A stretch of DNA of 35,572 bases from an uncultured Bacteroidales bacterium (GTDB lineage Bacteria; Bacteroidota; Bacteroidia; Bacteroidales; P3), in contig ONIP01000027.1 of assembly GCA_900317955.1 (NCBI GenBank), positions 1 through 35,572 on the forward strand, given 5' to 3'. The notes under the pieces were generated by a model. That model worked only from the letters and a program-made list of their open reading frames with translations, was not told where the DNA came from and did no database searches. Within the stretch, counting starts at the first letter, position 1; each line of letters starts with the position of its first letter. The translations under genes were made by a program, and so were the position numbers. This document shows, piece by piece, positions 6,786 through 15,955 of this stretch.

Positions 6786-9143
6786 AGAGATGTTGATGGA
6801 GGTTGCTTCCTGATTGGAGGGAGTGGTTATGAGGCAACGGCCTTTTAAGTCGTATATTTCGATGGAGGGGGATTGGAGTCCATAGACGGTGAGATAAGTG
6901 GTTGCAGGGTTGGGAAGGAGGGTGATGGTGGGGAGTTGGATGTCGTTGATCGAGACGGGGTGGTTGCTTTCGTAGCATCCCAGGTCGATATAGCCTTGAC
7001 GGCAGCGTAGGTTGCCGTTGATGTCGCCGTCGTTGATGGATTCGGTGAGGCGAACACCGGCATTGATGCAGGGGGAACCTGGGGCTAATTCCCATGAGAG
7101 ATCGTCGGGAAGGGTGGAGATGCCCTTGTCGAGGATAGGACGAATGAACAGGGGACCTTGGGGGGCGTTGTTGTCGTGGCCAAGAATGAGGCAGGTGCTG
7201 TCGCCGACGGCGGTGTCGCTCTCGATGGCAGAGTAGCGGAGCGTGGTGTCATGAAGCGGGGTGTAGAGCCTCAGGGAACTGTCGTTGTTCCAGATGATGT
7301 TGTTGACGAAAGAGTTGCGAGAGACTTGGAAGGTGACGCCGGTGCCTTTGTTGGAGAGGATGTCGCAGTTGACGATGCGGCAGCCACTGTTGAGAACCAG
7401 GCAGTCGCCGTTGTTGTTGTGGAGAAGGCTTTGGCGCAAGACGGCATCGTCGAGGTGGCAGATGGCCGGGGCGGAGTTGTTGTAGGCGCGCAGGCAGCGG
7501 ACTATGCCAGAGGTGAGGTTGAGGACAGAGTTGGAGGCATTGAGGTCGGCGGAGTCGGAACCTTGGACGGAGCAGTTGCGTATGGTGAGGGAGCGGCTAT
7601 TGGTGTTGCGAGTAAGGTTGACGATGGGACCTTGGGAATTGTTGGCATAACCGTTTTGGAAGACGATGTTGTAAAAGGATAGGGGGTTGGAGTAGTTGGA
7701 GCCGATGCCGTTGAGCAGAGCATGTTGGTTGAGGCCGTCGATGATGGTGGGGTGGGCATCGGGGTCGCGTTGGCCGATTTGAGTTTCGGTGCCTTCGAAG
7801 CCGCCGAGGATTTTGGCAGCACCACTGAGGGTGAAGGCGTATTGGGCAGAGGTGTCGCCATAGTAGATACCTTCTTTCATCCAGATTTCGCGAGGGGTGG
7901 AGCGAGAGGTGTAGAGGAGCGTGCTGAGGGCTACAGCGGAACGGATGTCGCTATTGGCTGTTTCCCAAGAGGTGCCGTCGCCATTGCCGTCGGGAGAGAC
8001 GTGGAAGCGGGTGAGATGGCCGTCCCAGCCGGAAGGTTTGATGTTGATGACCATTTCCTGGTTGGAGGTGAAGCCTTGCATGGTGTTGAGTGAATAGAAG
8101 CCGTCGGCATAGCCACCCCAGCCCCAGTTGAAATGGAATCTGTCCTCGTTGTTGAAACCGTCGAGAACGAAGGCGTGGCCGCCCGCGTCGCCGACACCGC
8201 TATAAAGGATGGGACGGAGGTTTCTGATTTCGTTGCGGATGGCTTGTTTCCAAACGACGATGTCGTTGGTGCTGTTGTAGGTGAGGTATGAGGTTTCGGT
8301 ATAGCCAAAATAGAGTAGGCCTTCGGGGACGAGACGGGTGAAGCTGCCGCTACCGGTGGTGTGCCCCGGGTGTTCGTAAATCATGTCGACCACGACGCCG
8401 CAGTGGTAGCAAAACCGCGATACCATGTCGCGTTCGGCAGCGGTGGAAGAGCGGCGGATTTTGTCGGGCATGAGGGTGTAGTCGTATTCGGAGGTGTCGA
8501 AGTTGACAGCGAGGGTGCCATAGGCGGTGTGGAGATAGGATTTCTTGCCGAAGCCGCGCGAGGGGTAGCCGTGATAGCGCATGATTTGAGCCATGGCGGT
8601 GGCGATGCACCCGACAACGGCACGGGAGCCGTTGCTCATAACGGGGCAGTAGTTGTTGTAGCCGGAGCCTTGTTCCCAGGTGGAAGTGAGGAGGAAGTCG
8701 TCGCTCTTGGGTGAGGCAGGAGTGTCCGGGGATAGGAGGAGAAGGTTCCATTGCTTGGCGGTTTCGGGGTTGAAGGGGGCGTTGGCCTCGATGCCGGAAA
8801 GGATGGAGGAGGTGTAATCGTCGAGCCAGGATGCCATGTTGGCGGGCAGGGAGTCGGTGACGAAGATGCCGTTGCAGGAATGGCCCAAGATGGGTGTGCA
8901 GCGGTCGTCGGCACTGACAAGTACGAAGCCGGTGTTGTTGTAGTTGAAGACATAGAATGCGCGGGGGACGGAAGGGTTGTCGGGGTAGGAGGTGTAGAGT
9001 GAGATGGTGTCGCCGTCTTTGATGAGGCCATGACTTTGAAGGAAATGGGTGCCGGCTTGCTGTGCTTTGGTGACGTCGACAGGGGCGGCGTTGAGTGTGA
9101 GCACGGCAAGGACAAGGATGAAGAATGATATGTGTTGTTTCAT
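6720..9143 (-). CDS. Secreted C10-family cysteine protease with beta-helix region and T9SS type A sorting domain
   Basis: This 807-residue protein has a signal peptide (MKQHISFFILVLAVLTLNA) and a Spi-like propeptide (about 20-130). It then has a streptopain (peptidase C10) domain: nucleophile Cys179 in VVGCIATAMAQIM and catalytic His323 in GGHAFVLDGF, followed by FHFNWGWGG. From about residue 378 it turns into a parallel beta-helix-like region (HVSPDGNGDGTSWETA, WMKEGIYYG, repeated IVNCDILSN-type coils). The last 70 residues are a type A T9SS sorting domain (LLPNPATTYLTVYG ... SLPAGLYLLK). Family knowledge says the protease is made as a zymogen, exported by Sec, moved across the outer membrane by T9SS and anchored or released. 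It is transcribed alone, convergent with the GLUG remnant. Confidence 0.92.
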   Translation of the reverse strand: MKQHISFFILVLAVLTLNAAPVDVTKAQQAGTHFLQSHGLIKDGDTISLYTSYPDNPSVPRAFYVFNYNNTGFVLVSADDRCTPILGHSCNGIFVTDSLPANMASWLDDYTSSILSGIEANAPFNPETAKQWNLLLLSPDTPASPKSDDFLLTSTWEQGSGYNNYCPVMSNGSRAVVGCIATAMAQIMRYHGYPSRGFGKKSYLHTAYGTLAVNFDTSEYDYTLMPDKIRRSSTAAERDMVSRFCYHCGVVVDMIYEHPGHTTGSGSFTRLVPEGLLYFGYTETSYLTYNSTNDIVVWKQAIRNEIRNLRPILYSGVGDAGGHAFVLDGFNNEDRFHFNWGWGGYADGFYSLNTMQGFTSNQEMVINIKPSGWDGHLTRFHVSPDGNGDGTSWETANSDIRSAVALSTLLYTSRSTPREIWMKEGIYYGDTSAQYAFTLSGAAKILGGFEGTETQIGQRDPDAHPTIIDGLNQHALLNGIGSNYSNPLSFYNIVFQNGYANNSQGPIVNLTRNTNSRSLTIRNCSVQGSDSADLNASNSVLNLTSGIVRCLRAYNNSAPAICHLDDAVLRQSLLHNNNGDCLVLNSGCRIVNCDILSNKGTGVTFQVSRNSFVNNIIWNNDSSLRLYTPLHDTTLRYSAIESDTAVGDSTCLILGHDNNAPQGPLFIRPILDKGISTLPDDLSWELAPGSPCINAGVRLTESINDGDINGNLRCRQGYIDLGCYESNHPVSINDIQLPTITLLPNPATTYLTVYGLQSPSIEIYDLKGRCLITTPSNQEATSINISSLPAGLYLLKSGNHTAKFIKQ

Positions 9144-9329
9144 TTTGATAGGGGTGTTGTCTTTGTGATGTTATTATTGTGCGTTAATATTCGATGGGAT
9201 GTTGCAGGGGGGGAGGAGTGGGTGAAGAGAGCAGTTGTGTATAATTAATTCCTAATAACGTTGATATGGGTAATAAATTGTTTTAGGGCGCGTTTTTTTA
9301 TGTATTTATGATGCGGGTATAATTATTTA

Positions 9330-9360
9330 TTGGGTACTAAATGAAAAATGTGTAATTTTG
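9330..9360 (+). promoter_or_regulatory. Bacteroidetes-type promoter for ybaK
   Basis: The -7 box TAATTTTG at 9353-9360 matches TAnnTTTG. A TTG at 9330-9332 stands 20 bp upstream as a weak -33 element. The ATG of ybaK follows 40 bases downstream. No comparable box was found for the divergent protease gene in 9144-9400. Confidence 0.6.
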
Positions 9361-9400
9361 CAGTTGCAAAAATAATTGGAAACAGTAAACAGAACGTGTT

Positions 9401-9877
9401 ATGTCAGAGTTTAAGACAAATGTGATGCGAGTTCTCGACAAGGAGGGAATAGCGTACAAAGTCCATGAGTATCCGCATGGCGTCGAGGCTGTGGACGGGT
9501 TGACAGTGGCAAAGTTGACGGGGGAAGACCCGAAGTGTGTGTTCAAGACTTTGGTTACCCGCGGGGACGGGGGAGGATATTTTGTGTTTGTAGTCCCAGT
9601 GGAGTGTGAACTGGATTTGAAGAAATGCGCGAAGAGCGTGGGGGAGAAGCGTGTGGAGATGATAGCCGTGAAGGAGATAAACAAGGTGACGGGATATGTG
9701 AGAGGAGGTTGTTCGCCGGTGGGGATGAAGAAGTTGTTTGTGACCGTGTACCACGAGACAGCCGAGGAGATACCTTCGATTATGGTGAGTGCCGGGAAGA
9801 TAGGTTATCAGATAGAGCTTAAGCCAGAGGATTTGATACGACTGACCCGTGGCCGTTGTGCAGACATAGTGCGTTGA
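9401..9877 (+). CDS. ybaK: YbaK-type aminoacyl-tRNA deacylase (Cys-tRNA(Pro) editing)
   Basis: The 158-residue protein has the length and pattern of free-standing YbaK/EbsC proteins, which hydrolyse Cys mischarged on tRNA(Pro) in the cytoplasm. The key Lys is seen as Lys49 in CVFKTLVTRGD, and the second active-site loop as GGCSPVG (103-109). The gene is an isolated plus-strand gene among minus-strand neighbours with its own promoter. Its codons are G-ending (GTG, TTG, GGG, AAG), whereas its minus-strand neighbours use C-ending codons. This reflects the strand composition of the region rather than gene function. Confidence 0.88.
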   Translation: MSEFKTNVMRVLDKEGIAYKVHEYPHGVEAVDGLTVAKLTGEDPKCVFKTLVTRGDGGGYFVFVVPVECELDLKKCAKSVGEKRVEMIAVKEINKVTGYVRGGCSPVGMKKLFVTVYHETAEEIPSIMVSAGKIGYQIELKPEDLIRLTRGRCADIVR

Positions 9878-9890
9878 CGACCACGGGTCA
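9843..9890. terminator. Inverted repeat between convergent ybaK and the anti-sigma-like gene
   Basis: TGACCCGTGG at 9843-9852 is perfectly complementary to CCACGGGTCA at 9881-9890, with 28 bases between. It spans the ybaK stop codon and lies 20 bases from the end of the convergent gene. No T-run follows on either strand, so a bidirectional terminator role is only a suggestion. Confidence 0.35.
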
Positions 9891-9910
9891 ATATGTGGGG
9901 GAGGGAAAGA

Positions 9911-10804
9911 TTACCGAATGAGGGTAATGGTTCCTTTGCGTTGGTGTTTGAAATGGTTGTTGTCGGTGTACTGGATGATGTAGACGTAGGCGGATTGGGG
10001 AAGTTCGCGACCTTTGTAAGTGCCGTCCCAGGGTTGGTCGATGAGGTTGGATTGATAGACGAGCTGTCCGCTGCGAGTGTAGATATGGATTCGATAGTCG
10101 GTGATGCTGCCGGGATGGTTGAGACGTACGCGGAAGTATCTGACGGCTTCGTTGTCGCTGGCAGGGGCGAAGGCGTTGGGAATCCAGAGGATGGTGTCTT
10201 CGTTGGGCGAAGTGGTTGCTTTGGAGTCGGGAAGTGCGGGTTGAGATGTGGTGGCAGAGGATTGCTCGAGCGTTGTTTCGTCGGGGGTGACGATGGATTC
10301 TACCAGTTGGTCTGATGAGATTTGTTGTAAAGCTGTAACGGGAGTGGCAGCGGAAACGACAGCCGTGACGGCGGCGGGGGTGTTTTCCTGTTTGACAGTG
10401 GAGACGGGCTCGGAGATTGGGCTCATGGCACCGCGGGAAGTAGTGGGTTGTACGGTGGAGGAGGCAGGCATGGTGTGTTTAGCGGCAACGGTGGCCGGTT
10501 GGACTGAGGTCACAGGCGCGTTGTTGTGGACTGCCGGGGCTACGTTCGGGGTGATGTTATTTTTTGCAAGGAGTGGGGTGGATTGAGCCGTGGGAGCGGT
10601 GGTGAGAGTCGCCGAGTTGGTGGAGTCGTTGTTTTGCAAGGAGGCGGGGACGAAAATGACGGCAAGTATGGCAGCGGTGGCGAGCAGAACTGAAGCAGCA
10701 GCAAGGGTGCGGCGACGGATGGCACGGCGATGCAGGGTTTGTTCGATACGGTCCCATACTTCGGGATCGGGTTCGGAGGTGAAATTGTTCAAGTCGTATT
10801 CCAT
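9911..10804 (-). CDS. Anti-sigma-like inner-membrane protein with C-terminal type B T9SS/gliding-motility domain
   Basis: The 297-residue protein has three parts. First is a short cytoplasmic N-terminus (FTSEPDPEVWDRIEQTLHRR) and one membrane span (about 34-55). Then comes a low-complexity Ala/Thr/Pro/Ser linker (about 56-204). Last is a gliding-motility-associated C-terminal domain: WIPNAFAP at 207-214, IHIYTRSGQLVYQS, PWDGTYKG at 258-264 and KGTITLIR at the end. No N-terminal Sec-cleavable signal is seen. It lies 21 bases downstream of an ECF sigma gene, the usual place of an anti-sigma factor, and its N-terminus resembles those anchors. I infer that the cytoplasmic part binds the sigma factor while the linker and CTD sit in the periplasm. 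Confidence 0.75.
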   Translation of the reverse strand: MEYDLNNFTSEPDPEVWDRIEQTLHRRAIRRRTLAAASVLLATAAILAVIFVPASLQNNDSTNSATLTTAPTAQSTPLLAKNNITPNVAPAVHNNAPVTSVQPATVAAKHTMPASSTVQPTTSRGAMSPISEPVSTVKQENTPAAVTAVVSAATPVTALQQISSDQLVESIVTPDETTLEQSSATTSQPALPDSKATTSPNEDTILWIPNAFAPASDNEAVRYFRVRLNHPGSITDYRIHIYTRSGQLVYQSNLIDQPWDGTYKGRELPQSAYVYIIQYTDNNHFKHQRKGTITLIR

Positions 10805-10825
10805 GATAATTATTTGTTTTCTATG

Positions 10826-11371
10826 TTAAGGTAAGTTGTTTAGGTGTTCTTGCAGCAGACGGCGGGCTCGGGCTTGGATGGAGCGGATGGTGGAGAGGGG
10901 TTTGTGAAGTTGATTGGCAATCTGTTGGTAGGGGATGTTTTCGATGTTGTGCATATTGAAGACGATGCGGTAGAGGTTGGGGAGGGATTGAATGGCGTGG
11001 ACGATTTGTTCGGGGGTGAACTTTTTGCCTTTGTAGTTGATGATGTCTTCCTTGGGTTCGGGTTCGGGGATAGTGAATTGGGAAAGGTCGGCGTAGAGGA
11101 CGTCGCGGCTGCGTGAAATGTAGTTGATGGAGGTGTTGACCATGATTTGCCTTACCCAGGGTTCGATTTTTTGAGTGGAGCTGAGCGAGCCGATGTTTTC
11201 AAAGACCTTGATGAAACCGTCGTGGAGGAGGTCTTGTGCTTCGTCGCGCGAGTGGGTGTATCTCATACAGACTCCCAGCATTTTAGGTGCAAGTTGGTTG
11301 TAGAGTTCCTTTTGAGCTTCACGGTCCTTGCGTTTAAGTGCTTTGACAAATTGTTCCTCGTCGGTGTTCAT
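10826..11371 (-). CDS. RNA polymerase ECF sigma factor
   Basis: The 181-residue protein has sigma region 2 (RYTHSRDEAQDLLHDGFIKVF, then PWVRQIMVNTSINYIS) and region 4 with a helix-turn-helix (SLPNLYRIVFNMHNIENI, then YQQIANQLHKPLSTIRS). A short linker without region 3 makes it a group 4 (ECF) factor. It directs RNA polymerase to a small regulon, often for envelope stress or secretion. It is the first gene of a two-gene minus-strand unit with the membrane protein behind it. Its regulon and trigger cannot be read from the window. Confidence 0.92.
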   Translation of the reverse strand: MNTDEEQFVKALKRKDREAQKELYNQLAPKMLGVCMRYTHSRDEAQDLLHDGFIKVFENIGSLSSTQKIEPWVRQIMVNTSINYISRSRDVLYADLSQFTIPEPEPKEDIINYKGKKFTPEQIVHAIQSLPNLYRIVFNMHNIENIPYQQIANQLHKPLSTIRSIQARARRLLQEHLNNLP

Positions 11372-11508
11372 ACGCTTATTAAGACACGGAAGGTTCTATT
11401 TTGTTGCAAAATTTAACCTTTTTTATGATTTTATTTGAGAAAGGATAGGCAGGATTTGGCTTTGGGGATATGGCTGAAGGGGTTGAGAAACGTGTGGGAT
11501 GGTAGAGG

Positions 11509-13299
11509 TTAGTTGATTAGTTCGTCGAGTTCGAGCCATTGGAGCTCTTTTTCGTCGAGGAGGGCGATTATTTCTCCGATACGCTGAGATGCCTCGGTGA
11601 GTTGGTTGATGTCGGTGGAGTTGGCATTGGAGAGGATTTTTTCGAGTTCGTTTTTTTCTTTGTTGAGGCTTTCGATTTCGGCGGTGAGGGATTCGTATTC
11701 TCTTTGTTGCTTATAGGAGGGGCGGGGTTTGCTGTTGCGATTGCGTTCGTATTTTGGTTTCTCCTCGCGTTTCTGCAGGGCTTCGGAACGTTGTTGTGTG
11801 TTTTTGGCGGCGCGGTATTCGGAGTAGTTGCTGTGGTAGTCGCGGATGCGACCGTTGCCCTCAAAGACCAAGAGGTGGTCGACGATGTGGTCCATGAAAC
11901 TGCGGTCGTGGCTTACGATGATGAGGCAGCCGCGGTAGTCTTTGAGGAATTGTTCGAGGATTTCGAGGGTGTAGATGTCAAGGTCGTTGGTGGGCTCGTC
12001 AAGAATGAGGAAGTTGGGGTTGGCCATCAGCACCTTCAGCAGGTAGAGCCTGCGGCGTTCGCCGCCGCTCAGATTGCCGAAGTAGTTGTATTGCGTCATG
12101 TCGTCGAAACCGAAATAGCTGAGGAACTGGTGAGCGGACATTTCCTTGCCGTTGTCGAGTTCTATGCGTTCGGCCACGTCCTTGACAATCTCTATCACCC
12201 GGCGGTCGGCGGGGGCTGTCATGCCGTTCTGGGTGTAGAATCCGAAGCGGATGGTCTGCCCCACGATGATGCGGCCGCTGTCGGGACGCAGTTGCTCGGT
12301 AATGAGGTTGAGGAAGGTGGATTTCCCTATGCCGTTGGGGCCGACGATGCCAATTTTTTCGCCTTTCTTGAAGGTGTAGCTATAGTCGTCGACCAGCTTC
12401 ACACCTTCGTAGCTTTTGCACACATTATACATTTCCAGAATCTTGCCGCCGATGCGCTCGGTTTTTACAGTCAATTGCGGGCGGCTGTCGTCGAAGCGGG
12501 TGTGTGCTTTTTCTTCAAGTTGGTAGAAGGCATCAATGCGGGCTTGTGCCTTGGTGCCACGTGCCTGGGGCATGCGGCGCATCCAGTCGAGCTCAGTGCG
12601 GTAAAGGCTCTTGGCTTTTTCCACCTCGACACGTTCGTTGTGCTGGCGTTCGGCTTTCTTGGTCAGATAGTAGTCGTAGGTGCCACGGTAGTGATAGAGA
12701 CGACTGTTGTCGATTTCGAGGATGTCCTGGCAAACGTGGTCGAGGAAATAACGGTCGTGGGTGACCATGAGAATGGCGAGCCGTTGACGCGAGAGGAAGT
12801 CCTCGAGCCACTCGATCATGTCGATGTCGAGGTGGTTGGTAGGTTCGTCGAGGAGCAGGAGGTTGGTATGGTCGACGAGGATGCGGCTGAGGGCGGCTTT
12901 CTTTTGCTCACCGCCACTGAGGGTTTCCATGGGTTGGTCGAGCTTGCTGTCGAGACGCAGTCGGCTCAGAATTTCCTCGATGCGTTGTTCGAAAGTCCAT
13001 TCGTCTTCATGTTCGGGTCGTTCGACTGAATAGACGAAGCTGCGGAGGGTTTGATGTGGCAACACCTCGGGCTGTTGGGGAAGGTAGGCCATCTTTACAT
13101 CGCCGCTGAAAGTTACCTTGCCTTCATCTTGCAGGGTTTTGCCAGTGAGGATGTTGAGCAGGGTGGATTTGCCGTAGCCGTTGCGGGCGATGAGGGCTGT
13201 TTTCTGTCCGGCATTGATGCCAAAGGAGATATTGTCGAACAGCAGTTTGTCGCCGTACGACTTGGTGAGATTCTCAACGGTAAGGAGTGCTTCGGCCAT
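11509..13299 (-). CDS. uup: ABC-F family ATPase, Uup-like
   Basis: The 596-residue protein has two ATP-binding domains and no membrane segments. Domain 1 has Walker A RNGYGKST (39-46; the first Gly of the consensus is Ala38), signature LSGGEQ (127-132) and Walker B LLLLDEPTNHLD (147-158). Domain 2 has GPNGIGKST (320-328), LSGGER (410-415) and LILDEPTNDLD (431-441). The inter-domain linker (RRMPQARGTKAQARIDAF) is of the Uup/EttA type. A basic stretch and coiled coil close the protein (about 500-596), as in Uup. ABC-F proteins act on ribosomes; Uup is linked to ribosome rescue and DNA stability. The gene lies behind rarA with a gap of 68 bases. Confidence 0.9.
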   Translation of the reverse strand: MAEALLTVENLTKSYGDKLLFDNISFGINAGQKTALIARNGYGKSTLLNILTGKTLQDEGKVTFSGDVKMAYLPQQPEVLPHQTLRSFVYSVERPEHEDEWTFEQRIEEILSRLRLDSKLDQPMETLSGGEQKKAALSRILVDHTNLLLLDEPTNHLDIDMIEWLEDFLSRQRLAILMVTHDRYFLDHVCQDILEIDNSRLYHYRGTYDYYLTKKAERQHNERVEVEKAKSLYRTELDWMRRMPQARGTKAQARIDAFYQLEEKAHTRFDDSRPQLTVKTERIGGKILEMYNVCKSYEGVKLVDDYSYTFKKGEKIGIVGPNGIGKSTFLNLITEQLRPDSGRIIVGQTIRFGFYTQNGMTAPADRRVIEIVKDVAERIELDNGKEMSAHQFLSYFGFDDMTQYNYFGNLSGGERRRLYLLKVLMANPNFLILDEPTNDLDIYTLEILEQFLKDYRGCLIIVSHDRSFMDHIVDHLLVFEGNGRIRDYHSNYSEYRAAKNTQQRSEALQKREEKPKYERNRNSKPRPSYKQQREYESLTAEIESLNKEKNELEKILSNANSTDINQLTEASQRIGEIIALLDEKELQWLELDELIN

Positions 13300-13367
13300 G
13301 GGGTGAATTGAAAAATGAAATTTCTTTAGTCGGCAACTCTTGGTTATCGATATTCAAAGAGTGAGAG

Positions 13368-14621
13368 TTAGTAGTTGTATTTTTCCTTCCAGTGGGCTCG
13401 GAGTTGGCGACGGGTCTCCTCTTCACGGGGGTTCTGCCCAGGCTCGTAGAATTTGGTGCCACGGAGGGCATCGGGCAGGAATTCCTGGTCTACGAAGTTG
13501 CCCGCATAGTCGTGGGCATATTTGTAGCCTTCGCTGTAGCCGAGTTGTTTCATGAGTTTGGTGGGTGCGTTGCGGATGTGGAGAGGGACGGGGAGGTCGC
13601 CGGTTTGCCTGACGGTTTGTTGGGCATTGGCAAGCGCCATGTAGGTGCTGTTGCTCTTGACAGAAGAGGCAAGGTAGACGGCGCATTGGGAGAGTGTGAT
13701 GCGGCATTCGGGATAGCCGATTTTGGTGACAGCATCGAAGCAGGCATTGGCGAGGAGAAGGGCGTTGGGATTGCTGTTGCCGATGTCTTCGGAGGCGAAG
13801 ATGAGCATGCGGCGGGCGATGAAGACGGGGTCTTCACCACCTTCAATCATGCGGGCGAGCCAGTAGACGGCAGCGTTGGGGTCGCTTCCGCGCATGGATT
13901 TGATGAAGGCACTGATGATGTCGTAGTGCATTTCGCCTTGCTTGTCGTAGAAGGCAAGGTTCTGCTGGACGACGTTGGTGGTGCGCTGGTTGTCGATGAC
14001 AACAGTGGGTTCGGGAGAGTTGTTTACGACCAGCTCGATGGCGTTGAGGAGTTTGCGGGCGTCGCCCCCTGAGATTCGGAAAAGGGCTTCTACTTCTTTT
14101 ATCTCTACAGTTCTGCCTTGACTGGCATAGTGGTTGACGGCGGAGGTGAGAAGTTGCCGCATCTCGCTCTCGCCAAATTCCTTCAGGACGTAGACCTGAC
14201 AGCGGGAGAGGAGTGCGGAGATGACTTCGAAAGAGGGATTTTCGGTGGTGGCACCTATGAGGGTGACAATGCCGCGTTCGACAGCACCGAGGAGGGAGTC
14301 CTGCTGGCTTTTGGAGAAACGGTGGATCTCGTCGATGAAAAGGATGGAGCCTTCTTCGTTCTTGGCTTTTTCGATGACCTCGCGGACTTCTTTGACACCG
14401 CTGCTGATGGCACTAAGGGTGTGGAAGGGACGGTGGAGGGTGTTGCTGATGACCATGGCAAGGGTGGTTTTGCCGATGCCGGGAGGTCCCCAGAGAATCA
14501 TGGAGGGGATGTTGCCGCTGTCAATAAGCGTACGCAGAACAGCACCGGGACCGACAAGATGCTGTTGGCCGATGTAGTCGTCGAGGCTTTGCGGGCGGAG
14601 AATTTCGGCTAAGGGGGTCAC
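13368..14621 (-). CDS. rarA: Replication-associated recombination protein A (RarA/MgsA, AAA+ ATPase)
   Basis: The 417-residue protein matches the RarA/Mgs1/WRNIP1 family in length and motifs. These are Walker A GPPGIGKTT (45-53), Walker B LFIDEIHRF (94-102), sensor 1 GATTENPS (123-130) and a probable arginine finger Arg140 (SALLSRC). The C-terminal part carries the family tetramerisation region (RGSDPNAAVYWLARM, EDPVFIARRMLIFASEDIGN). RarA acts at stalled replication forks together with SSB. The gene follows queA by 12 bases on the minus strand and is probably cotranscribed from the queA promoter. Confidence 0.95.
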   Translation of the reverse strand: MTPLAEILRPQSLDDYIGQQHLVGPGAVLRTLIDSGNIPSMILWGPPGIGKTTLAMVISNTLHRPFHTLSAISSGVKEVREVIEKAKNEEGSILFIDEIHRFSKSQQDSLLGAVERGIVTLIGATTENPSFEVISALLSRCQVYVLKEFGESEMRQLLTSAVNHYASQGRTVEIKEVEALFRISGGDARKLLNAIELVVNNSPEPTVVIDNQRTTNVVQQNLAFYDKQGEMHYDIISAFIKSMRGSDPNAAVYWLARMIEGGEDPVFIARRMLIFASEDIGNSNPNALLLANACFDAVTKIGYPECRITLSQCAVYLASSVKSNSTYMALANAQQTVRQTGDLPVPLHIRNAPTKLMKQLGYSEGYKYAHDYAGNFVDQEFLPDALRGTKFYEPGQNPREEETRRQLRAHWKEKYNY

Positions 14622-14633
14622 GAAAGGGGAGTG

Positions 14634-15689
14634 TTAGAGGATGAGCATGGCATCGCCGTAGGTGGAGAATTTGTATTTTTCGCGGATGGCGATGTCGTAG
14701 GCGTGGTGGACGAATTCGGTGCCTCCAAAGGTGCTTGCCATGATGAACTGGGAGGATTTGGGATGATGGAAGTTGGTGACCATCATGTCGGCAATGGTGA
14801 AGTTGTAAGGCGGGAAGATGAATTTGTTGGTCCAGCCGTCGTAGGCACTGATTTTGCCGGCGATGGTGACGGCGCTCTCGATGGCGCGCATGGTGGTGGT
14901 GCCGACAACACAGATTTTGTTGCCATTGTTCTTTGCATTCATGATGGTGTCGCAAGTCTCAGGAGAGATGTGCATCTCCTCGGCATCCATGCGATGCTTG
15001 GAAAGGTCTTCGACTTCGATGTCCTTAAAGTTGCCAATGCCACAATGGAGGGTTAATTCCTGCCAGATGATATCGTTGATTTCGAAACGTTTGAGCATTT
15101 CGCGGCTGAAATGAAGACCCGCTATGGGAGCAGCAACGGCGCCTTCGTTCTTGGCGTAGATGGTCTGGTAGCGTTCGGCGTCCCAGTTTTCGATGTTGCG
15201 GAGCTGCTGGAGCTCGTCGGGGAGTGGGGTATGGCCAAGGCTGCGGATGTGTTTGTTGAATTCCTCGTCAGTGCCGTCGAAGAGGAAACGGACGGTGCGG
15301 CCGCGGGAGGTGGTATTGTCGATGACTTCGGCGACAAGGGATTCGTTGGGACCGAAATAGAGTTTGTTGCCGATACGGATTTTGCGGGCGGGGTCGACGA
15401 TGACATCCCAGAGACGCATTTCTTTGTTGAGCTCACGCTGGAGGAAGACGGTGATTTTGGCACCGGTTTTTTCCTTTTCGCCATAGAGCAGGGCAGGGAA
15501 GACCTTGGTGTTGTTTGCCACGACGACATCGCCGGAATGGAGATAATCGAGGAGGTCTTTGAAAAGACGATGCTCGATGTTTTGGGTGTCGCGGTGGAGA
15601 ACCATGAGGCGGGCTTCGTCGCGTTGCTTGGTGGGCTTCTCTGCAATGAGGTCCTTGGGCAGGACAAAATTAAAGTAGGAAAGTTTCAT
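14634..15689 (-). CDS. queA: S-adenosylmethionine:tRNA ribosyltransferase-isomerase
   Basis: QueA transfers the ribosyl group of SAM to 7-aminomethyl-7-deazaguanine in tRNA during queuosine synthesis. The 351-residue product starts [16 protein letters not shown], the canonical QueA start. A longer frame reaching 15713 is rejected because that upstream ATG overlaps the -7 promoter box. Family motifs include [40 protein letters not shown] and [19 protein letters not shown]. In many Bacteroidetes queA follows truB; here the two are separated by two opposite-strand genes. rarA follows 12 bases after the stop. Confidence 0.96.
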   Translation of the reverse strand: MKLSYFNFVLPKDLIAEKPTKQRDEARLMVLHRDTQNIEHRLFKDLLDYLHSGDVVVANNTKVFPALLYGEKEKTGAKITVFLQRELNKEMRLWDVIVDPARKIRIGNKLYFGPNESLVAEVIDNTTSRGRTVRFLFDGTDEEFNKHIRSLGHTPLPDELQQLRNIENWDAERYQTIYAKNEGAVAAPIAGLHFSREMLKRFEINDIIWQELTLHCGIGNFKDIEVEDLSKHRMDAEEMHISPETCDTIMNAKNNGNKICVVGTTTMRAIESAVTIAGKISAYDGWTNKFIFPPYNFTIADMMVTNFHHPKSSQFIMASTFGGTEFVHHAYDIAIREKYKFSTYGDAMLIL

Positions 15690-15710
15690 TTTGATGATTA
15701 TAAAAACGTG

Positions 15711-15741
15711 CAAAGATACGAAAATTTGAGGGCGTTGTCAA
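15711..15741 (-). promoter_or_regulatory. Bacteroidetes promoter of queA-rarA
   Basis: On the minus strand, TATCTTTG (15718 to 15711) is a perfect TAnnTTTG -7 box. TTG (15741 to 15739, in TTGAC) lies upstream with the usual 20-bp spacer. The queA ATG at 15689 is 21 bases downstream of the box, which fixes the start. Confidence 0.82.
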
Positions 15742-15955
15742 GTTTTTTAACTCTTTTTCTGCTGCTATGATATATAAGATGCTGTTAGTTTGTGTTTTGA
15801 AGGTGAGGCTAATATTAACAAATAAGCCATTCCTCTGACATTCAGAACAACCTGAAAAAACGGTTTCAAATGATTTTTGAAGGTTGGAGGAGATGGATTT
15901 TTTTTATTTGTTGCGCGGGGCAATAATTGTGGTGGATTACCGTTTGTTTGGTGTT

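Noticed and set aside
11539..13029. A 496-codon plus-strand open frame
   Set aside because: It is antisense to the ABC-F gene, which has all ATPase motifs in frame. The antisense product is low-complexity Val/Glu/Phe with no recognisable domain.
15690..15713. Upstream start for queA adding eight residues
   Set aside because: The ATG overlaps the -7 promoter box, and the family N-terminus begins at 15689.
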